DNA of 64,000 bases, from contig JAIEQM010000065.1 in the NCBI GenBank assembly GCA_019747705.1, positions 33,227-97,226 on the forward strand. Direction: 5' to 3'. Under the pieces are notes generated by a model, which searched no databases, had not been told where the DNA came from, and worked only from the letters and a program-made list of their open reading frames with translations. Below, one piece after another: positions 26,058 to 35,416 of the stretch. Each line of letters begins with the position of its first letter. The first letter of the stretch is position 1. A program made the translations under genes and the position numbers. This stretch comes from Chitinophagaceae bacterium. GTDB lineage: Bacteria > Bacteroidota > Bacteroidia > Chitinophagales > Chitinophagaceae.

Positions 26058-26828
26058 ATGCGTATTATTTCTTACAATGTAAACGGCATACGTGCCGCCA
26101 TTAAAAAAGGTTTCTTAGACTGGTTACAAACAAACCCTGCTGATATTATTTGCATACAGGAAACCAAGGCGCTGAAAGAAGATGTGGATCACAAACTTTT
26201 TAATGACCTGGGTTATCATGATTATTGGTTCAGCGCACAAAAAAAAGGGTACAGCGGCGTAGCGGTGTTCACCAAAATAAAACCAGACAATGTGGAGTAT
26301 GGCAATGGTCATGGACCCAGTGATGATGAAGGAAGGGTAATACAATTAGACTTTGGCGATATCCGTTTGATCAATGCCTATTTCCCCAGCGGCACCAGCG
26401 GCGATGAACGCCAGGATTTTAAATACAAATGGCTGGATGAATTTTACAAATGGATCAATACCCTTAAAAAGAAATATCCCAAACTTATTTTGCCGGGCGA
26501 TTATAACATTGCACACAATGAAATAGATATTCATGACCCCAAAGGCAATAAAAATTCAAGTGGTTTTTTGCCTGATGAGCGTGCATGGATGACAAAGTTT
26601 TTAGACAGCGGGTGGATTGACACCTTCCGCACTATTCATCCTGAACCGCACCGTTACAGTTGGTGGAGCCAGCGTTTCCCCAGCGTGCGTTTGAACAATA
26701 AAGGATGGCGCATTGATTATATTAATGTAACAGAACCGTTAAAAAGCCGCATCAAAGACGCAGAAATCTATCCGGATGTGAAGCACAGCGATCATTGCCC
26801 TGTATATTTGGAGTTGAATTCAAAATAA
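26058..26828 (+). CDS. xth: Exodeoxyribonuclease III
   Basis: The 256-residue protein is an AP endonuclease/3'-5' exonuclease of the Xth/ExoA type, active in base excision repair. Key motifs are YNVNGIRAAIKKGFLDWL, ICIQETKA (metal-binding Glu), LPGDYNIAH (catalytic Asp and Asn), YSWWSQRFPSVRLNNKGWR, IDYINV and KHSDHCPVYLEL (catalytic His). Length is standard. A TACCTTTA box some 20 bases upstream resembles a -7 element. It is probably transcribed alone. Confidence 0.96.
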   Translation: MRIISYNVNGIRAAIKKGFLDWLQTNPADIICIQETKALKEDVDHKLFNDLGYHDYWFSAQKKGYSGVAVFTKIKPDNVEYGNGHGPSDDEGRVIQLDFGDIRLINAYFPSGTSGDERQDFKYKWLDEFYKWINTLKKKYPKLILPGDYNIAHNEIDIHDPKGNKNSSGFLPDERAWMTKFLDSGWIDTFRTIHPEPHRYSWWSQRFPSVRLNNKGWRIDYINVTEPLKSRIKDAEIYPDVKHSDHCPVYLELNSK

Positions 26829-26933
26829 TTGTTTTATATGAGCCGGTTTTGATAAAGCGGCAATGAACCTGTTGCTGAGCATGCAGCTTTACATATAAAG
26901 CAGTTACAAATTTATTTTACCAAAACCGCATTT

Positions 26934-29390
26934 ATGGATGGACTTATAGTTCTTGCATTCTTAATCCCTGCTTTTTTTGTTATTGCAATCATTATACTGC
27001 TTGTAAAATCTTCAGCACAGCAGCGAAGTCTTAATGAAATAAATGATAAGCTTCAGCAATTAATGAAGCAGTCAGAGAGAAAAACAATAGCCCCAGAAAA
27101 AGTAACTGAAAAAGAAGTAACACCTGTTTCCCAGTTTAAAAAAACTGAAGATGTGGTACCGCAGCCAAAACCTGCGTATATACAACCGAAAGAAGAACCG
27201 GCGAAACCTGCGGAAGAAGTAAAGCCGGTTGAAGAACCAAAACCACAAGCTCAGCAACCATTACCAGCAAAAGAAACCGTTGAAAAACCAATGCCTGTAT
27301 TTGAAGCGCCTAAAAAGACTTCTGAAATTGATAAACTCATTCATGAGTCTTTAAAACAAAAAGCAGCACCGCAGCAAAAAACTGATTGGGAAAAAGTAAT
27401 TGGCGAAAACCTGGCCAATAAAATCGGTATCGGCATTCTTGTTCTTGGTATTTCTTTCTTTGTAAAATATGCCATTGATAATAACTGGATCAATGAAGCG
27501 GGCCGTGTAATAGTGGGTTTGCTCTGCGGTGGATTATTAATTGGCATTGCCCATTATTTCAGAAACAGTTACCGTTCTTTCAGCTCAGTACTGGTGGGCG
27601 GTGGTATTGCTGTGTTTTACTTTACCATTGCTTATGCCTTTCATCAATACAAATTACTGAGCGTAACATCTGCATTTGTAATTATGGTGGTGATTACTGT
27701 GTTTGCTGTATTCCTTTCATTACTGTACAACCGTTTGGAGCTGGCAGTGCTGGCAACACTCGGCGGCTATCTCACACCGTTTCTTGTGAGCACGGGGCAA
27801 AATAATTATGTGGAGTTGTTTACTTATTTGTGTATCCTCAATACGGGTTTGCTGGCGCTGGCCTATTTCAAAAAATGGAAAGCCATCAATATTATTGCAC
27901 TCATCAGCACCATTCTTATTTTTGGAGGATGGCTCACCAAACAATCATTTGCCGGCGAACCGTTTCCTTACAAACCTGCTTTACTCTTTGCCATTATTTT
28001 TTATGTGCAGTTTTTTATTATGAACATCATCAACAATGTTCGTTTAAAACTGCCGTTCAAAGGTTTTGATTTTGCACTGCTGCTCAGCATCAATCTTTTG
28101 CTTTATGCAGCAGGTTATTTTATTCTTGGCTATTGGAATGATGGCAGCTACCGTGGTTTGTTTACTGCTTCACTCGGAATCGTTAATCTTGCAGTGGCAT
28201 GGATGTTTTTCAAAAACAACAATGTTGACCGGAATTTTATTTACCTCCTCATCGGGCTTACACTCACCTTTATTTCATTAACAGCGCCTGTACAGTTAAA
28301 AGGCAATCATATCACTTTATTCTGGAGTGCAGAAATGGTGGTATTGTTCTGGCTCTTTCAGCGTTCCGGCATTCGATTATTGAAAATAACATCGCTGCTC
28401 ATTAGCTTTCTTGTGTTGATAAGCCTGTTAATCGATTGGAATACTGTATATGCTGATCCTGAAAAAGCAATACCCATTTTGGCGAATAAAGCATTTACAA
28501 CAGCGCTCTTTGCAGGTATTGCATTGCTGCTGTATTATCTGCTCTTGAAAAAAGAAAACGAAACAAATTATATTGGCAGCGTTTCCAATAAAGCCATCCG
28601 TAATTATTTACTCATCACGGGAGTTGCTGTTGTATATCTTTCAGGTGCATTGGAAATCATACATCAGTTTGATAAACGTGTACCGCTTATAAATTTGGGA
28701 ATGATGTATCTGCAGCTTTACAGTTTTGCATTTGCGGTTGCGGTAATGTATGTTTTCAAAAAAGCATCTTCCTTTATTCTTTTAAAATTTGCGCTTACCA
28801 TCATGTGTGTGCTGCTGTATGTGTACGGCCTCAATATCAATTACAAGGTATCACTGCAAATGCTGCAAACAGGTGCTTTCAAAAATCATTTTTGGGCGCA
28901 TTGGGTGGCCGCTGCATTGTTATTCTGGCTGCTGTATGATTTAATTCTTTATTTCAGAAAAAACAGGGAAGCATTTCAAACCTATGAAACAGCTTTTACG
29001 TGGATTGCAGCTGTTGGTATGGTGTTTTTAATGAGTGTTGAAATGTATCATGTAATTATGTGGATGAAGTACAGCCAGGGAACTGATACCTTCTATTGGG
29101 AAAACCTGTATTACAAAGCAGGGCTCAGTATTGTGTGGGGTGTTTGCTCCTTTGCCATGATATGGCTGGGCATGAAGTATAAGTTTAAAACATTGCGTAT
29201 TATTTCACTCAGCCTGTTTACACTTACGCTGGTGAAATTGTTTTTATATGATATCAGGAATATTCCTGCGGGCGGAAAAATAGCAGCATTTATTTTGCTG
29301 GGTGTGCTGCTGCTGGTAATCTCCTTTATGTATCAACGGTTAAAAAAATTAATTACGGATGATGAAAAAAAAGCTGAAGATAACAGCTAG
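26934..29390 (+). CDS. DUF2339 polytopic membrane protein
   Basis: This 818-residue protein begins with one membrane helix, then a coiled-coil and proline/glutamate/lysine-rich linker (residues about 45-130). The DUF2339 body follows, opening with WEKVIGENLANKIGIGILVLG and VGGGIAVFYFTIAYAFHQY. More than twenty hydrophobic segments follow. Family function is unknown. Its 3' end overlaps the DUF3999 gene by 32 bases, a pairing seen widely in bacteria, which suggests that the two proteins act together in the inner membrane. The start at 26934 gives MDGLIVLAFLIPAFFVIAII. Confidence 0.88.
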   Translation: MDGLIVLAFLIPAFFVIAIIILLVKSSAQQRSLNEINDKLQQLMKQSERKTIAPEKVTEKEVTPVSQFKKTEDVVPQPKPAYIQPKEEPAKPAEEVKPVEEPKPQAQQPLPAKETVEKPMPVFEAPKKTSEIDKLIHESLKQKAAPQQKTDWEKVIGENLANKIGIGILVLGISFFVKYAIDNNWINEAGRVIVGLLCGGLLIGIAHYFRNSYRSFSSVLVGGGIAVFYFTIAYAFHQYKLLSVTSAFVIMVVITVFAVFLSLLYNRLELAVLATLGGYLTPFLVSTGQNNYVELFTYLCILNTGLLALAYFKKWKAINIIALISTILIFGGWLTKQSFAGEPFPYKPALLFAIIFYVQFFIMNIINNVRLKLPFKGFDFALLLSINLLLYAAGYFILGYWNDGSYRGLFTASLGIVNLAVAWMFFKNNNVDRNFIYLLIGLTLTFISLTAPVQLKGNHITLFWSAEMVVLFWLFQRSGIRLLKITSLLISFLVLISLLIDWNTVYADPEKAIPILANKAFTTALFAGIALLLYYLLLKKENETNYIGSVSNKAIRNYLLITGVAVVYLSGALEIIHQFDKRVPLINLGMMYLQLYSFAFAVAVMYVFKKASSFILLKFALTIMCVLLYVYGLNINYKVSLQMLQTGAFKNHFWAHWVAAALLFWLLYDLILYFRKNREAFQTYETAFTWIAAVGMVFLMSVEMYHVIMWMKYSQGTDTFYWENLYYKAGLSIVWGVCSFAMIWLGMKYKFKTLRIISLSLFTLTLVKLFLYDIRNIPAGGKIAAFILLGVLLLVISFMYQRLKKLITDDEKKAEDNS

Positions 29391-30606
29391 TATTTTTTTG
29401 TTGCTGTTTACCCAAACTGTAAATGCACAGTTTAAATACAAAGCTGCAATTGCCAAACCCGGCAAAACAGGTTTTTACATGATTGCTGTAACACCGGAGC
29501 TGAGCAGTTACATCAAAACAGATTTTTCTGACATCCGCATTGCAGATGCCAAAGGCAAATGGGTGCCGCATATTATTCAGCAATCAATAGCGCCTCAGAA
29601 AAAAGCAGCCTATATACTGCATAAACAAATTGCAGTAACAAATGACAAACGGTTTACAACCATTCTGTTTGAAGGTGATGAACAACTCCCCGTTGATGCG
29701 TTTACACTCTTACTAAAAAATGCTGCGGTTTTACGCAAAGCATCTTTGAGCGGAAGCGATGATCAAAAAAACTGGTTTATCATAACTGAAGGCCGTGAAC
29801 TGAAACCGGTTTTTTACAATGATACCTCCATCAACAAACAGGAAATTTCATTCCCCTCCTCAAAATATGCTTTTTACAAACTGGTGATTGATAATGAAAA
29901 GAAAGATCCGTTGAATGTGATTGAAATTACCAGTCAAACCACAGCACAACAGATCAATGAACGCAATGGCGATTCCTTACTTTATCATACAGTTAACCCC
30001 GCACCAAAAATTTCGCAAACAGAAGAAAAGCAATACACCGTTTTAAAAATTGAACAGGCTAAGCCTTTCATTGTAACCGAGCTGCGGTACAAAGCAGGTG
30101 GTTCAAAGTTTTTTAACCGTTCTGCAAAATTGTTTGCTTCCTATAAAAGCAGTGCAGCACAAACATGGAACAGTAATCCGCTGGCGGTGTTTGAAATACA
30201 TTCTGAAAAGCCCATGCAGGAAATGATTGCTGCAGCTCAGTCATCAGTTTTTTACTTGCTGGTTGATAATGCAGATAATCCGCCGCTGCAATTCAGCAAT
30301 ATCGAGTTGCGGCAGCAGGCTGCATTTTTGCTGGCAGAGCTGGAAGCTGGTAATAATTATGAACTTCATTTTTCCGATTCTGCTGCCATGCTTCCGCACT
30401 ATGATCTTGCACAGTTTACCGATCGTATTAATAGCGCCTCAAAATCATTGATCACATTTGGAACCATTACACCACTAAACAATGCCAATCAAAAAGCACC
30501 AAAGAATCATAGCTGGTGGATTTGGCCCGCCATCATTGCGGTAATGAGCCTGTTGTTGTTTTTAACCTGGAAGCTCACATCTGAAATGAAGCAAAAACAG
30601 AATTAA
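29359..30606 (+). CDS. DUF3999 family protein
   Basis: The 415-residue protein has a signal peptide (KKLKITASIFLLLFTQTVNA), a large periplasmic part (KPGKTGFYMIAVTPELSSYI, FSDIRIADAKGKWVPHIIQQ) and one C-terminal membrane helix (WWIWPAIIAVMSLLLFLTW). This layout matches DUF3999, which pairs with DUF2339. It starts within the last 32 bases of that gene, so translation is probably coupled. No enzymatic motif is seen and the function is unknown. Confidence 0.82.
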   Translation: MMKKKLKITASIFLLLFTQTVNAQFKYKAAIAKPGKTGFYMIAVTPELSSYIKTDFSDIRIADAKGKWVPHIIQQSIAPQKKAAYILHKQIAVTNDKRFTTILFEGDEQLPVDAFTLLLKNAAVLRKASLSGSDDQKNWFIITEGRELKPVFYNDTSINKQEISFPSSKYAFYKLVIDNEKKDPLNVIEITSQTTAQQINERNGDSLLYHTVNPAPKISQTEEKQYTVLKIEQAKPFIVTELRYKAGGSKFFNRSAKLFASYKSSAAQTWNSNPLAVFEIHSEKPMQEMIAAAQSSVFYLLVDNADNPPLQFSNIELRQQAAFLLAELEAGNNYELHFSDSAAMLPHYDLAQFTDRINSASKSLITFGTITPLNNANQKAPKNHSWWIWPAIIAVMSLLLFLTWKLTSEMKQKQN

Positions 30607-30741
30607 TACCGCTTACAATTATTATTTAGTCCATAGCCTGCTTTGGTGCGGCATTATACGTTTATAAATTTTAATGCGTCTTTTACTGGCCTATATTCTA
30701 TTTGAATATTGGTATAACTTTGCCTGCTCAAGATTGCAATT

Positions 30742-31047
30742 ATGATTTTATATAATGTTACCATCAAACTTACCCGGGAAATACATGCCAGCTGGATTGA
30801 GTGGATGAAAGAAGAACATATGCCGGAGATGCTTGCAACAGGTTGCTTTACAAAATACAATTTACTTCGCTTGCTGGAAGTGGATGAAGAAGAAGGCCCC
30901 ACATATGCTGCACAGTATTATGCTGAGAGTAAAGCATTGTATAATCAATACATTGAACAGTATTCCACCGCTCAGCGCCAAAAAGGAATTGATAAATGGG
31001 GTAATCAATTTATTGCTTTCAGAACAGTGATGCAGGCGGTGGATTGA
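30742..31047 (+). CDS. DUF4286 family protein
   Basis: The 101-residue protein reads MILYNVTIKLTREIHASW, then MKEEHMPEMLATGCFTKYN, EEGPTYAAQYYAES and DKWGNQFIAFRTVMQ. This is the ferredoxin-like/dimeric alpha-beta barrel pattern of DUF4286, common in Bacteroidota. Cytoplasmic, without catalytic motifs, function unknown. Single gene. Confidence 0.88.
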   Translation: MILYNVTIKLTREIHASWIEWMKEEHMPEMLATGCFTKYNLLRLLEVDEEEGPTYAAQYYAESKALYNQYIEQYSTAQRQKGIDKWGNQFIAFRTVMQAVD

Positions 31048-31486
31048 AATATGTTATGGAAACAGGAACGGTGAAATAAGCCTTTGCGCCAAGCTGCATA
31101 TTCAAGATTTGAAATATTGTCTTGTACTAAAATAGGTTGACTCCCAAAAAGTGGCTAAGTCAACTAAAAACAGGACAAAAATGCCACCATTCTTTACCGG
31201 ATTAAATCCAATTTTTGTCAGAGTTAACCCCGACCAACTTCGTTTCGCCGGCCCTTCGGGCAGATTTTGTAGCCAACTGCAGAATCTGGGTTAAACAGAG
31301 CCGTGGCCTGAAAAGTTAAGAAGCAAAAACAAAATTTCTGGCTAACTTTACCGAAATAAAAAACATTGCCGACAAAAAGCTGGAGAAAGAAAAAAAGCAA
31401 CTCAGGGAGCTTCATTCCTGAACGAGAGATTCATAAAAGTGATTCGCAGATTCTGTACAATCAAGGAAAAGATGTTTTAAAAAGAT
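31048..31486. other. Gene-free stretch with probable insertion-sequence remnant
   Basis: No convincing gene is seen in these 440 bases. TAGGTTGACTCCCAAAAAG followed by CTAAGTCAACTAAAAACAGG (about 31130-31175) looks like the leader and end of an insertion sequence. Further on, a lysine-rich frame reading EIKNIADKKLEKEKKQLREL ends at a stop. It may be a transposase tail, but I cannot assign a family. Confidence 0.35.
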
Positions 31487-32029
31487 TTACTCTTTCCCTC
31501 CCTTTTCCCCCACAAACCACTGCTCCTTATTTTTAAACAGCACATTAAATGTAGTAAGCGAACCATAGCAGCGGGTAATGTATTGCTGAATGTTTACCTT
31601 TTCTTCATCACTTAAATTTTTACTGCTGTTGATGTTTTGCTCCAGCACACGAAGTCTGTCACGCAGCATCACAATCTTGTGAAAGAAATCTTCAATAGGA
31701 ATTTCTTTGGGCTTAAGTAATTTGTCTTTGGGTTGTAACAGCATAGTACCGCCTTCCCATCGTTCACCCAGCGGAACTTTTTCTGTAACATCGCCCCACA
31801 GTCTCAATATCTTCAACAAACTTTTTTCAACTTCGCTATGCGTTTCTATTTCTTCAGTAACATTTTCAGGAATTATTTCATCGAGTTGTGTATCAGTTTT
31901 ATCAATTTCTTTTACACCGCTGTTAATAAACGAAATAAGATAAGTGGCATAACGCACGCCCACAATTACACCGGGGCCATGCTGTGTGTGCTGCAATCTT
32001 GTTCCGATACCTAAAGTTGTCTGTTCCAT
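31487..32029 (-). CDS. Conserved-looking cytoplasmic protein, function unknown
   Basis: The 180-residue protein opens with GIGTRLQHTQHGPGVIVGV, a small beta-rich motif of the kind seen in SH3/CarD-like N-termini, followed by VRYATYLISFINSGVKEID. The rest is helical and charged (KIVMLRDRLRVLEQNINSSK, VNIQQYITRCYGSL). No signal peptide. I do not recognise a named family. It starts 9 bases after the TMEM175-like gene upstream on the same strand, so they are probably co-transcribed. Confidence 0.6.
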   Translation of the reverse strand: MEQTTLGIGTRLQHTQHGPGVIVGVRYATYLISFINSGVKEIDKTDTQLDEIIPENVTEEIETHSEVEKSLLKILRLWGDVTEKVPLGERWEGGTMLLQPKDKLLKPKEIPIEDFFHKIVMLRDRLRVLEQNINSSKNLSDEEKVNIQQYITRCYGSLTTFNVLFKNKEQWFVGEKGGKE

Positions 32030-32038
32030 ATAGTATGA

Positions 32039-32719
32039 TTAAGCGTTAAATGAATGAGGGTATTTTTTCTTCATTCTTCTCATAATGATTTTCATAATAA
32101 GCGGCAGCAGCAAAGGAATATATACGGCAACAGCCACAGTAAAAAAATAAGCTGTCAGCAGCATCACCAAAAACACAACAGGCACAAGCAGCGACCTGAT
32201 TTTTGCCATTTTTAAAACACCTTCATCAATCATGGGTTCAGCCAGTTTTTTGGCCGGGTTACCAATATGCCGCCACATTAAATAAACAATAAAACCGGCA
32301 GTTGCAAAATTGAGCGTATAAAAGGTCATAGGTACTTTCAGTTCCTTTTCATAAAGCTCCGTACCGGCATACTCGCTGTAAAAACCAGTACTGAAAGGCA
32401 GTAATGCAATAAAAAATAAAAAGAAAAGATTTAACCGTAACAATGTTTTATCATAACTGGTAACATATCCAAACATGCGGTGGTGAATGGTCCAGTACAA
32501 ACCAATAAACAGAAAACTGATGATAAAGCCAACAAATTTTGGAATAAGGTGTTTCAACTCATGCAGCAAAGCTTTATCAGAAACATCTGTATGAATTTCA
32601 GGAATCTTTATTTCAATCACCAGCAATGTAATGGCAATAGCAAATACCGCATCACTAAAGAGTATTAAACGCTCTAACTGAAATTCTTTTTTAAGCTCAT
32701 GGTGCAGGGGATTGCTCAT
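32039..32719 (-). CDS. TMEM175-family (DUF1211) membrane protein, probable potassium channel
   Basis: The 226-residue protein has six membrane helices and the family signature RLILFSDAVFAIAITLLVIE at residues about 17-36, with the FSD motif in helix 1 that forms the pore in bacterial TMEM175 channels. GLYWTIHHRMFGYV follows in helix 3. Bacterial members form tetrameric potassium channels; the role in the cell is unclear. It is the first gene of a likely two-gene unit with the 180-residue unknown. Confidence 0.88.
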   Translation of the reverse strand: MSNPLHHELKKEFQLERLILFSDAVFAIAITLLVIEIKIPEIHTDVSDKALLHELKHLIPKFVGFIISFLFIGLYWTIHHRMFGYVTSYDKTLLRLNLFFLFFIALLPFSTGFYSEYAGTELYEKELKVPMTFYTLNFATAGFIVYLMWRHIGNPAKKLAEPMIDEGVLKMAKIRSLLVPVVFLVMLLTAYFFTVAVAVYIPLLLPLIMKIIMRRMKKKYPHSFNA

Positions 32720-32768
32720 ATGCAGGATTGTAACTGTAAGATAAACGGCTTTAACAGATTTGCAAAAA

Positions 32769-33518
32769 TCAAAACCTGTTCCTGCTTAAAAAATCTTTGG
32801 CCGCTGCCTGTATGTACAGGTAAAGTTCAATATCCAGTATCTGGGTGAGCAGTTCATACTCCGGGCGGTATTCTTTCATAAACTGATCCAGTGACTGTCC
32901 GTCTTTTAAAGAAGTAAGTTTTTTTACAATCGTTTTATTAAAACGGTAATCAATATACCGGTTCTGTTCTTCTTTAATCAACCGTTGCTGAAAACGGAGC
33001 ATGGATTTATTTCTTCTGAAACGGAATACATTCACCAATGCGTCTAAATCAATGCCGGCGCCAAAACCAGATTCGGGTGCGGAATTGGAAACACGCAGGC
33101 CGCCCCTGTCGTAATTGAAAATTTTATCATAAGCCAGGCGGTTATCAATAGAATCCTGTCTGCGGCTTTTGCCATATACAATAATTTCTTTGAGTTGTTT
33201 GTAACGGCCGGGCACATAGAGATTGATGGCAATATCAAACTGGTCAGGGGTTTTAATACTGGCCACTGCAAACCGTTGTGTGGGTTTGTTGCGGAAGAAA
33301 AAGAAGATGGAATCTTTTTCACCGGCAAAAATGGTGTAATAGCCCACACTGTCAGTAAACGTCATGGTGCCGCAGGTGCAAACTACCTGCACCCCTTCTA
33401 CCAGGTTGCGTTTGGTGCTGTCATACACCGTTCCGCTCAGTTGCACCTGGGCAGAAGCATGAAAGAAAGCTGCAATAAAAAAAATGTATAGTAAAAGTTT
33501 CTTCAAAATGTGGTGCAA
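32769..33518 (-). CDS. Secreted protein with carboxypeptidase-regulatory-like domain
   Basis: The 249-residue protein has a signal peptide (LLLYIFFIAAFFHASAQ) and a CarboxypepD-reg-like beta-sandwich (VQLSGTVYDSTKRNLVEGVQ, SVGYYTIFAG). Then comes a C-terminal helical part with many charged residues (FRRNKSMLRFQQRLIKEEQN, YIDYRFNKTIV). This layout is common in Bacteroidota cell-surface proteins of unknown role. No TonB plug or barrel is present. Moderately sure of the domain, not of a function. Confidence 0.75.
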   Translation of the reverse strand: MHHILKKLLLYIFFIAAFFHASAQVQLSGTVYDSTKRNLVEGVQVVCTCGTMTFTDSVGYYTIFAGEKDSIFFFFRNKPTQRFAVASIKTPDQFDIAINLYVPGRYKQLKEIIVYGKSRRQDSIDNRLAYDKIFNYDRGGLRVSNSAPESGFGAGIDLDALVNVFRFRRNKSMLRFQQRLIKEEQNRYIDYRFNKTIVKKLTSLKDGQSLDQFMKEYRPEYELLTQILDIELYLYIQAAAKDFLSRNRF

Positions 33519-33622
33519 TAATAAACGCTTCGAACGAAAAAAGGTTGGCCTTGATTTATTTTAGGAAAAGATTAATCACTGAAGCTAACCCCCTGAAAGT
33601 AATAAATTTATTACCTTGTGTT

Positions 33623-33811
33623 ATGAAATGCAGCGAATTGATCCGGCTTTTAAAAAGAGATGGCTGGTTTGTTGTTCGGCAAACGGGGAGCCACATGATG
33701 ATGCATCACCCTGCTAAAAGAGGGCAGATTGTTGTGCCTAATCATGGAAGCCAGGAAATAGGAAAAGGGCTGGAGCGTAAAATCAAAAAAGATGCTGGTC
33801 TGAAAAATTAA
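33623..33811 (+). CDS. hicA: HicA-family toxin (mRNA interferase)
   Basis: The 62-residue protein reads MKCSELIRLLKRDGWFVVRQ and TGSHMMMHHPAKRGQIVVPN, with the family's conserved SH pair. HicA is a double-stranded-RNA-binding-fold ribonuclease that cuts mRNA when free of HicB. I start at the ATG at 33623; an open frame back to 33545 adds residues unlike HicA. hicB follows after 111 bases, a wider gap than usual, which contains the hairpin TCCCGAA-TGA-TTCGGGA at 33870-33886. Confidence 0.92.
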   Translation: MKCSELIRLLKRDGWFVVRQTGSHMMMHHPAKRGQIVVPNHGSQEIGKGLERKIKKDAGLKN

Positions 33812-33922
33812 ATACGATGAAATGCCCTTAAGCAAAACACATCAGCAGAAAATGATTATGGGCATACTATCCCGAATGATTCGGGACAAGTAGTGGCAAA
33901 AATTTCAAATAAAAATATACAC

Positions 33923-34300
33923 ATGAAAAAAATTGAAATCATAATTGAAAGAACAAAAACAGGTTATTCCGCTTATGCTTTAAGATATCCTGTTTTTACC
34001 ACAGGTAAAAATTCAGAAGAACTTAAGAGGAATATTGCAGAAGCGCTGAACCTGTACTTTCATAAATCAGGAAAAACAATTATGGTGTCTGATCTGAAAA
34101 TAGTGCTGGATATTCCGCAGTTTTTTTCTTTCTATAAAATAATTAATGCAAAAGCACTGGCAGAAAAGATAGGTATGAACCAAAGCCTGCTTTCTCAATA
34201 CATCAGCGGAAATAAGAAGCCTTCATCAGTTCAAACAAAACGTATCCTTAATGGCATTCAACAAGTAGGAAAAGAGCTTGCATCTATACGGTTTCTTTGA
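33923..34300 (+). CDS. hicB: HicB-family antitoxin with C-terminal helix-turn-helix
   Basis: The 125-residue protein has a degenerate RNase H-like N-terminal half (IEIIIERTKTGYSAYALRYP, EELKRNIAEALNLYFH) that masks HicA, and an XRE-type helix-turn-helix (ALAEKIGMNQSLLSQYISGN) that would bind the hicAB promoter. Start at 33923 removes ten N-terminal residues not typical of HicB. Both partners look intact, so the module may be working. Confidence 0.85.
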   Translation: MKKIEIIIERTKTGYSAYALRYPVFTTGKNSEELKRNIAEALNLYFHKSGKTIMVSDLKIVLDIPQFFSFYKIINAKALAEKIGMNQSLLSQYISGNKKPSSVQTKRILNGIQQVGKELASIRFL

Positions 34301-34321
34301 TTAATGGCATTATTAACCATC

Positions 34322-35167
34322 TTATTTCAATAACCCCTCCATCACTTTTGGATAATGTTCGTACTCCAGTGCATGGATGCGTTGTGCCAGGGTGTCGGCA
34401 GTATCATCTTTTTTTACTTCACATCCTGCCTGGAAAATAGTTGCTCCATGATCATACTGTTCATCCACATAATGAATGGTAATACCACTTTCGGTTTCAC
34501 CGGCGGCAATCACTGCTTCATGCACAAAATGGCCATACATTCCCCTGCCCCCAAATTTGGGTAAGAGGGCAGGATGTATATTAATAATATGTTGCGGATA
34601 AGCCTGAATGAGGGCCAACGGAACTTTCCATAAAAAACCGGCCAGCACAATCCAGTCAATCTGCAGTTCTTTAAACTCCTGTATGTATGCATCACCACGT
34701 AAAAACTGTTCTTTTTCGATGATTAATGTGGGAATTCCATGCCGGGCAGCTACATTGAGCACTCCTGCATCCGGTTTATTGGAAACAATTAATGAAATTT
34801 TTATTGAAGGATGGTTTTTAAAGTAAGCAGCAATTGTATCTGCATTGCTCCCCTTGCCCGATGCAAAGATGGCTATCCGTTGTATGGCCGCTTTGCCTGA
34901 AACTTTTTGCCACATCCGTTGAAGGTAATTGCGGAAAAAGCGGAACTGCCCCAGCGGGATGCTGATGAGTAATACGCACAAAGGCCATAAAACTGTAATC
35001 AGCGGTATATAAATGATCCAGTACAGCACACTTTTTTCTGTAAGCAGAAAACTGAGCAGCCAGTTGCCCGCACGTGCACACAAACTTCCCCCAAGTGCAA
35101 ACGTTGTAAAAATCAAAGCAAACTGGAACCAGCTCACCTTCCATTTTGTTTTAAGCCTTGCAAACAT
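34322..35167 (-). CDS. purN: PurN (GAR formyltransferase) fused to an N-terminal DUF6787 membrane domain
   Basis: Residues from about 108 (of a 281-residue protein starting at 35167) form a complete phosphoribosylglycinamide formyltransferase: IAIFASGKGSNADTIAAYF (substrate site), NIHPALLPKFGGRGMYG (catalytic Asn/His) and YDHGATIFQAG (catalytic Asp). It adds the first formyl group in purine synthesis. The first hundred residues are a separate membrane domain with two helices (FQFALIFTTFALGGSL, VLYWIIYIPLITVLWPLCVL) ending in IPLGQFRFFRNYLQRM, the pattern of DUF6787. The join (RMWQKVSGKAAIQRIAIFAS) has no stop or frameshift signal. A start at 35206 would add 13 residues. PurN is normally soluble, so the fusion is unusual. 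Confidence 0.9.
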   Translation of the reverse strand: MFARLKTKWKVSWFQFALIFTTFALGGSLCARAGNWLLSFLLTEKSVLYWIIYIPLITVLWPLCVLLISIPLGQFRFFRNYLQRMWQKVSGKAAIQRIAIFASGKGSNADTIAAYFKNHPSIKISLIVSNKPDAGVLNVAARHGIPTLIIEKEQFLRGDAYIQEFKELQIDWIVLAGFLWKVPLALIQAYPQHIINIHPALLPKFGGRGMYGHFVHEAVIAAGETESGITIHYVDEQYDHGATIFQAGCEVKKDDTADTLAQRIHALEYEHYPKVMEGLLK

Positions 35168-35356
35168 GTGTGCAAAAGTGCTGCTATTAATTATACAGTT
35201 CATCATTGCAGCAAAAAACTTTTATGCGGCAATTGAATTTCTAATGTTTTTGGAAAAATTGAAAGCGTTGATGATTGCATGTTGAGCATATCATCAATTG
35301 TCAAACAACCGTAAAAAATATTTTTTATCTGTGGATATTATGTCAGTATCCTCCCC

Positions 35357-35364
35357 TAAATTTG
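35357..35364 (+). promoter_or_regulatory. -7 promoter box for the complex III/oxidase block
   Basis: TAAATTTG is an exact TAnnTTTG match 53 bases before the actA start codon, in the 210-base gap between the divergent purN fusion and actA. No clear -33 box is visible. It is the best candidate for driving the whole electron transfer block. Confidence 0.5.
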
Positions 35365-35416
35365 CACCCTGTATAACAGGATATTATTCCTCATCACACT
35401 ACGTTTCTGAAGCGTT

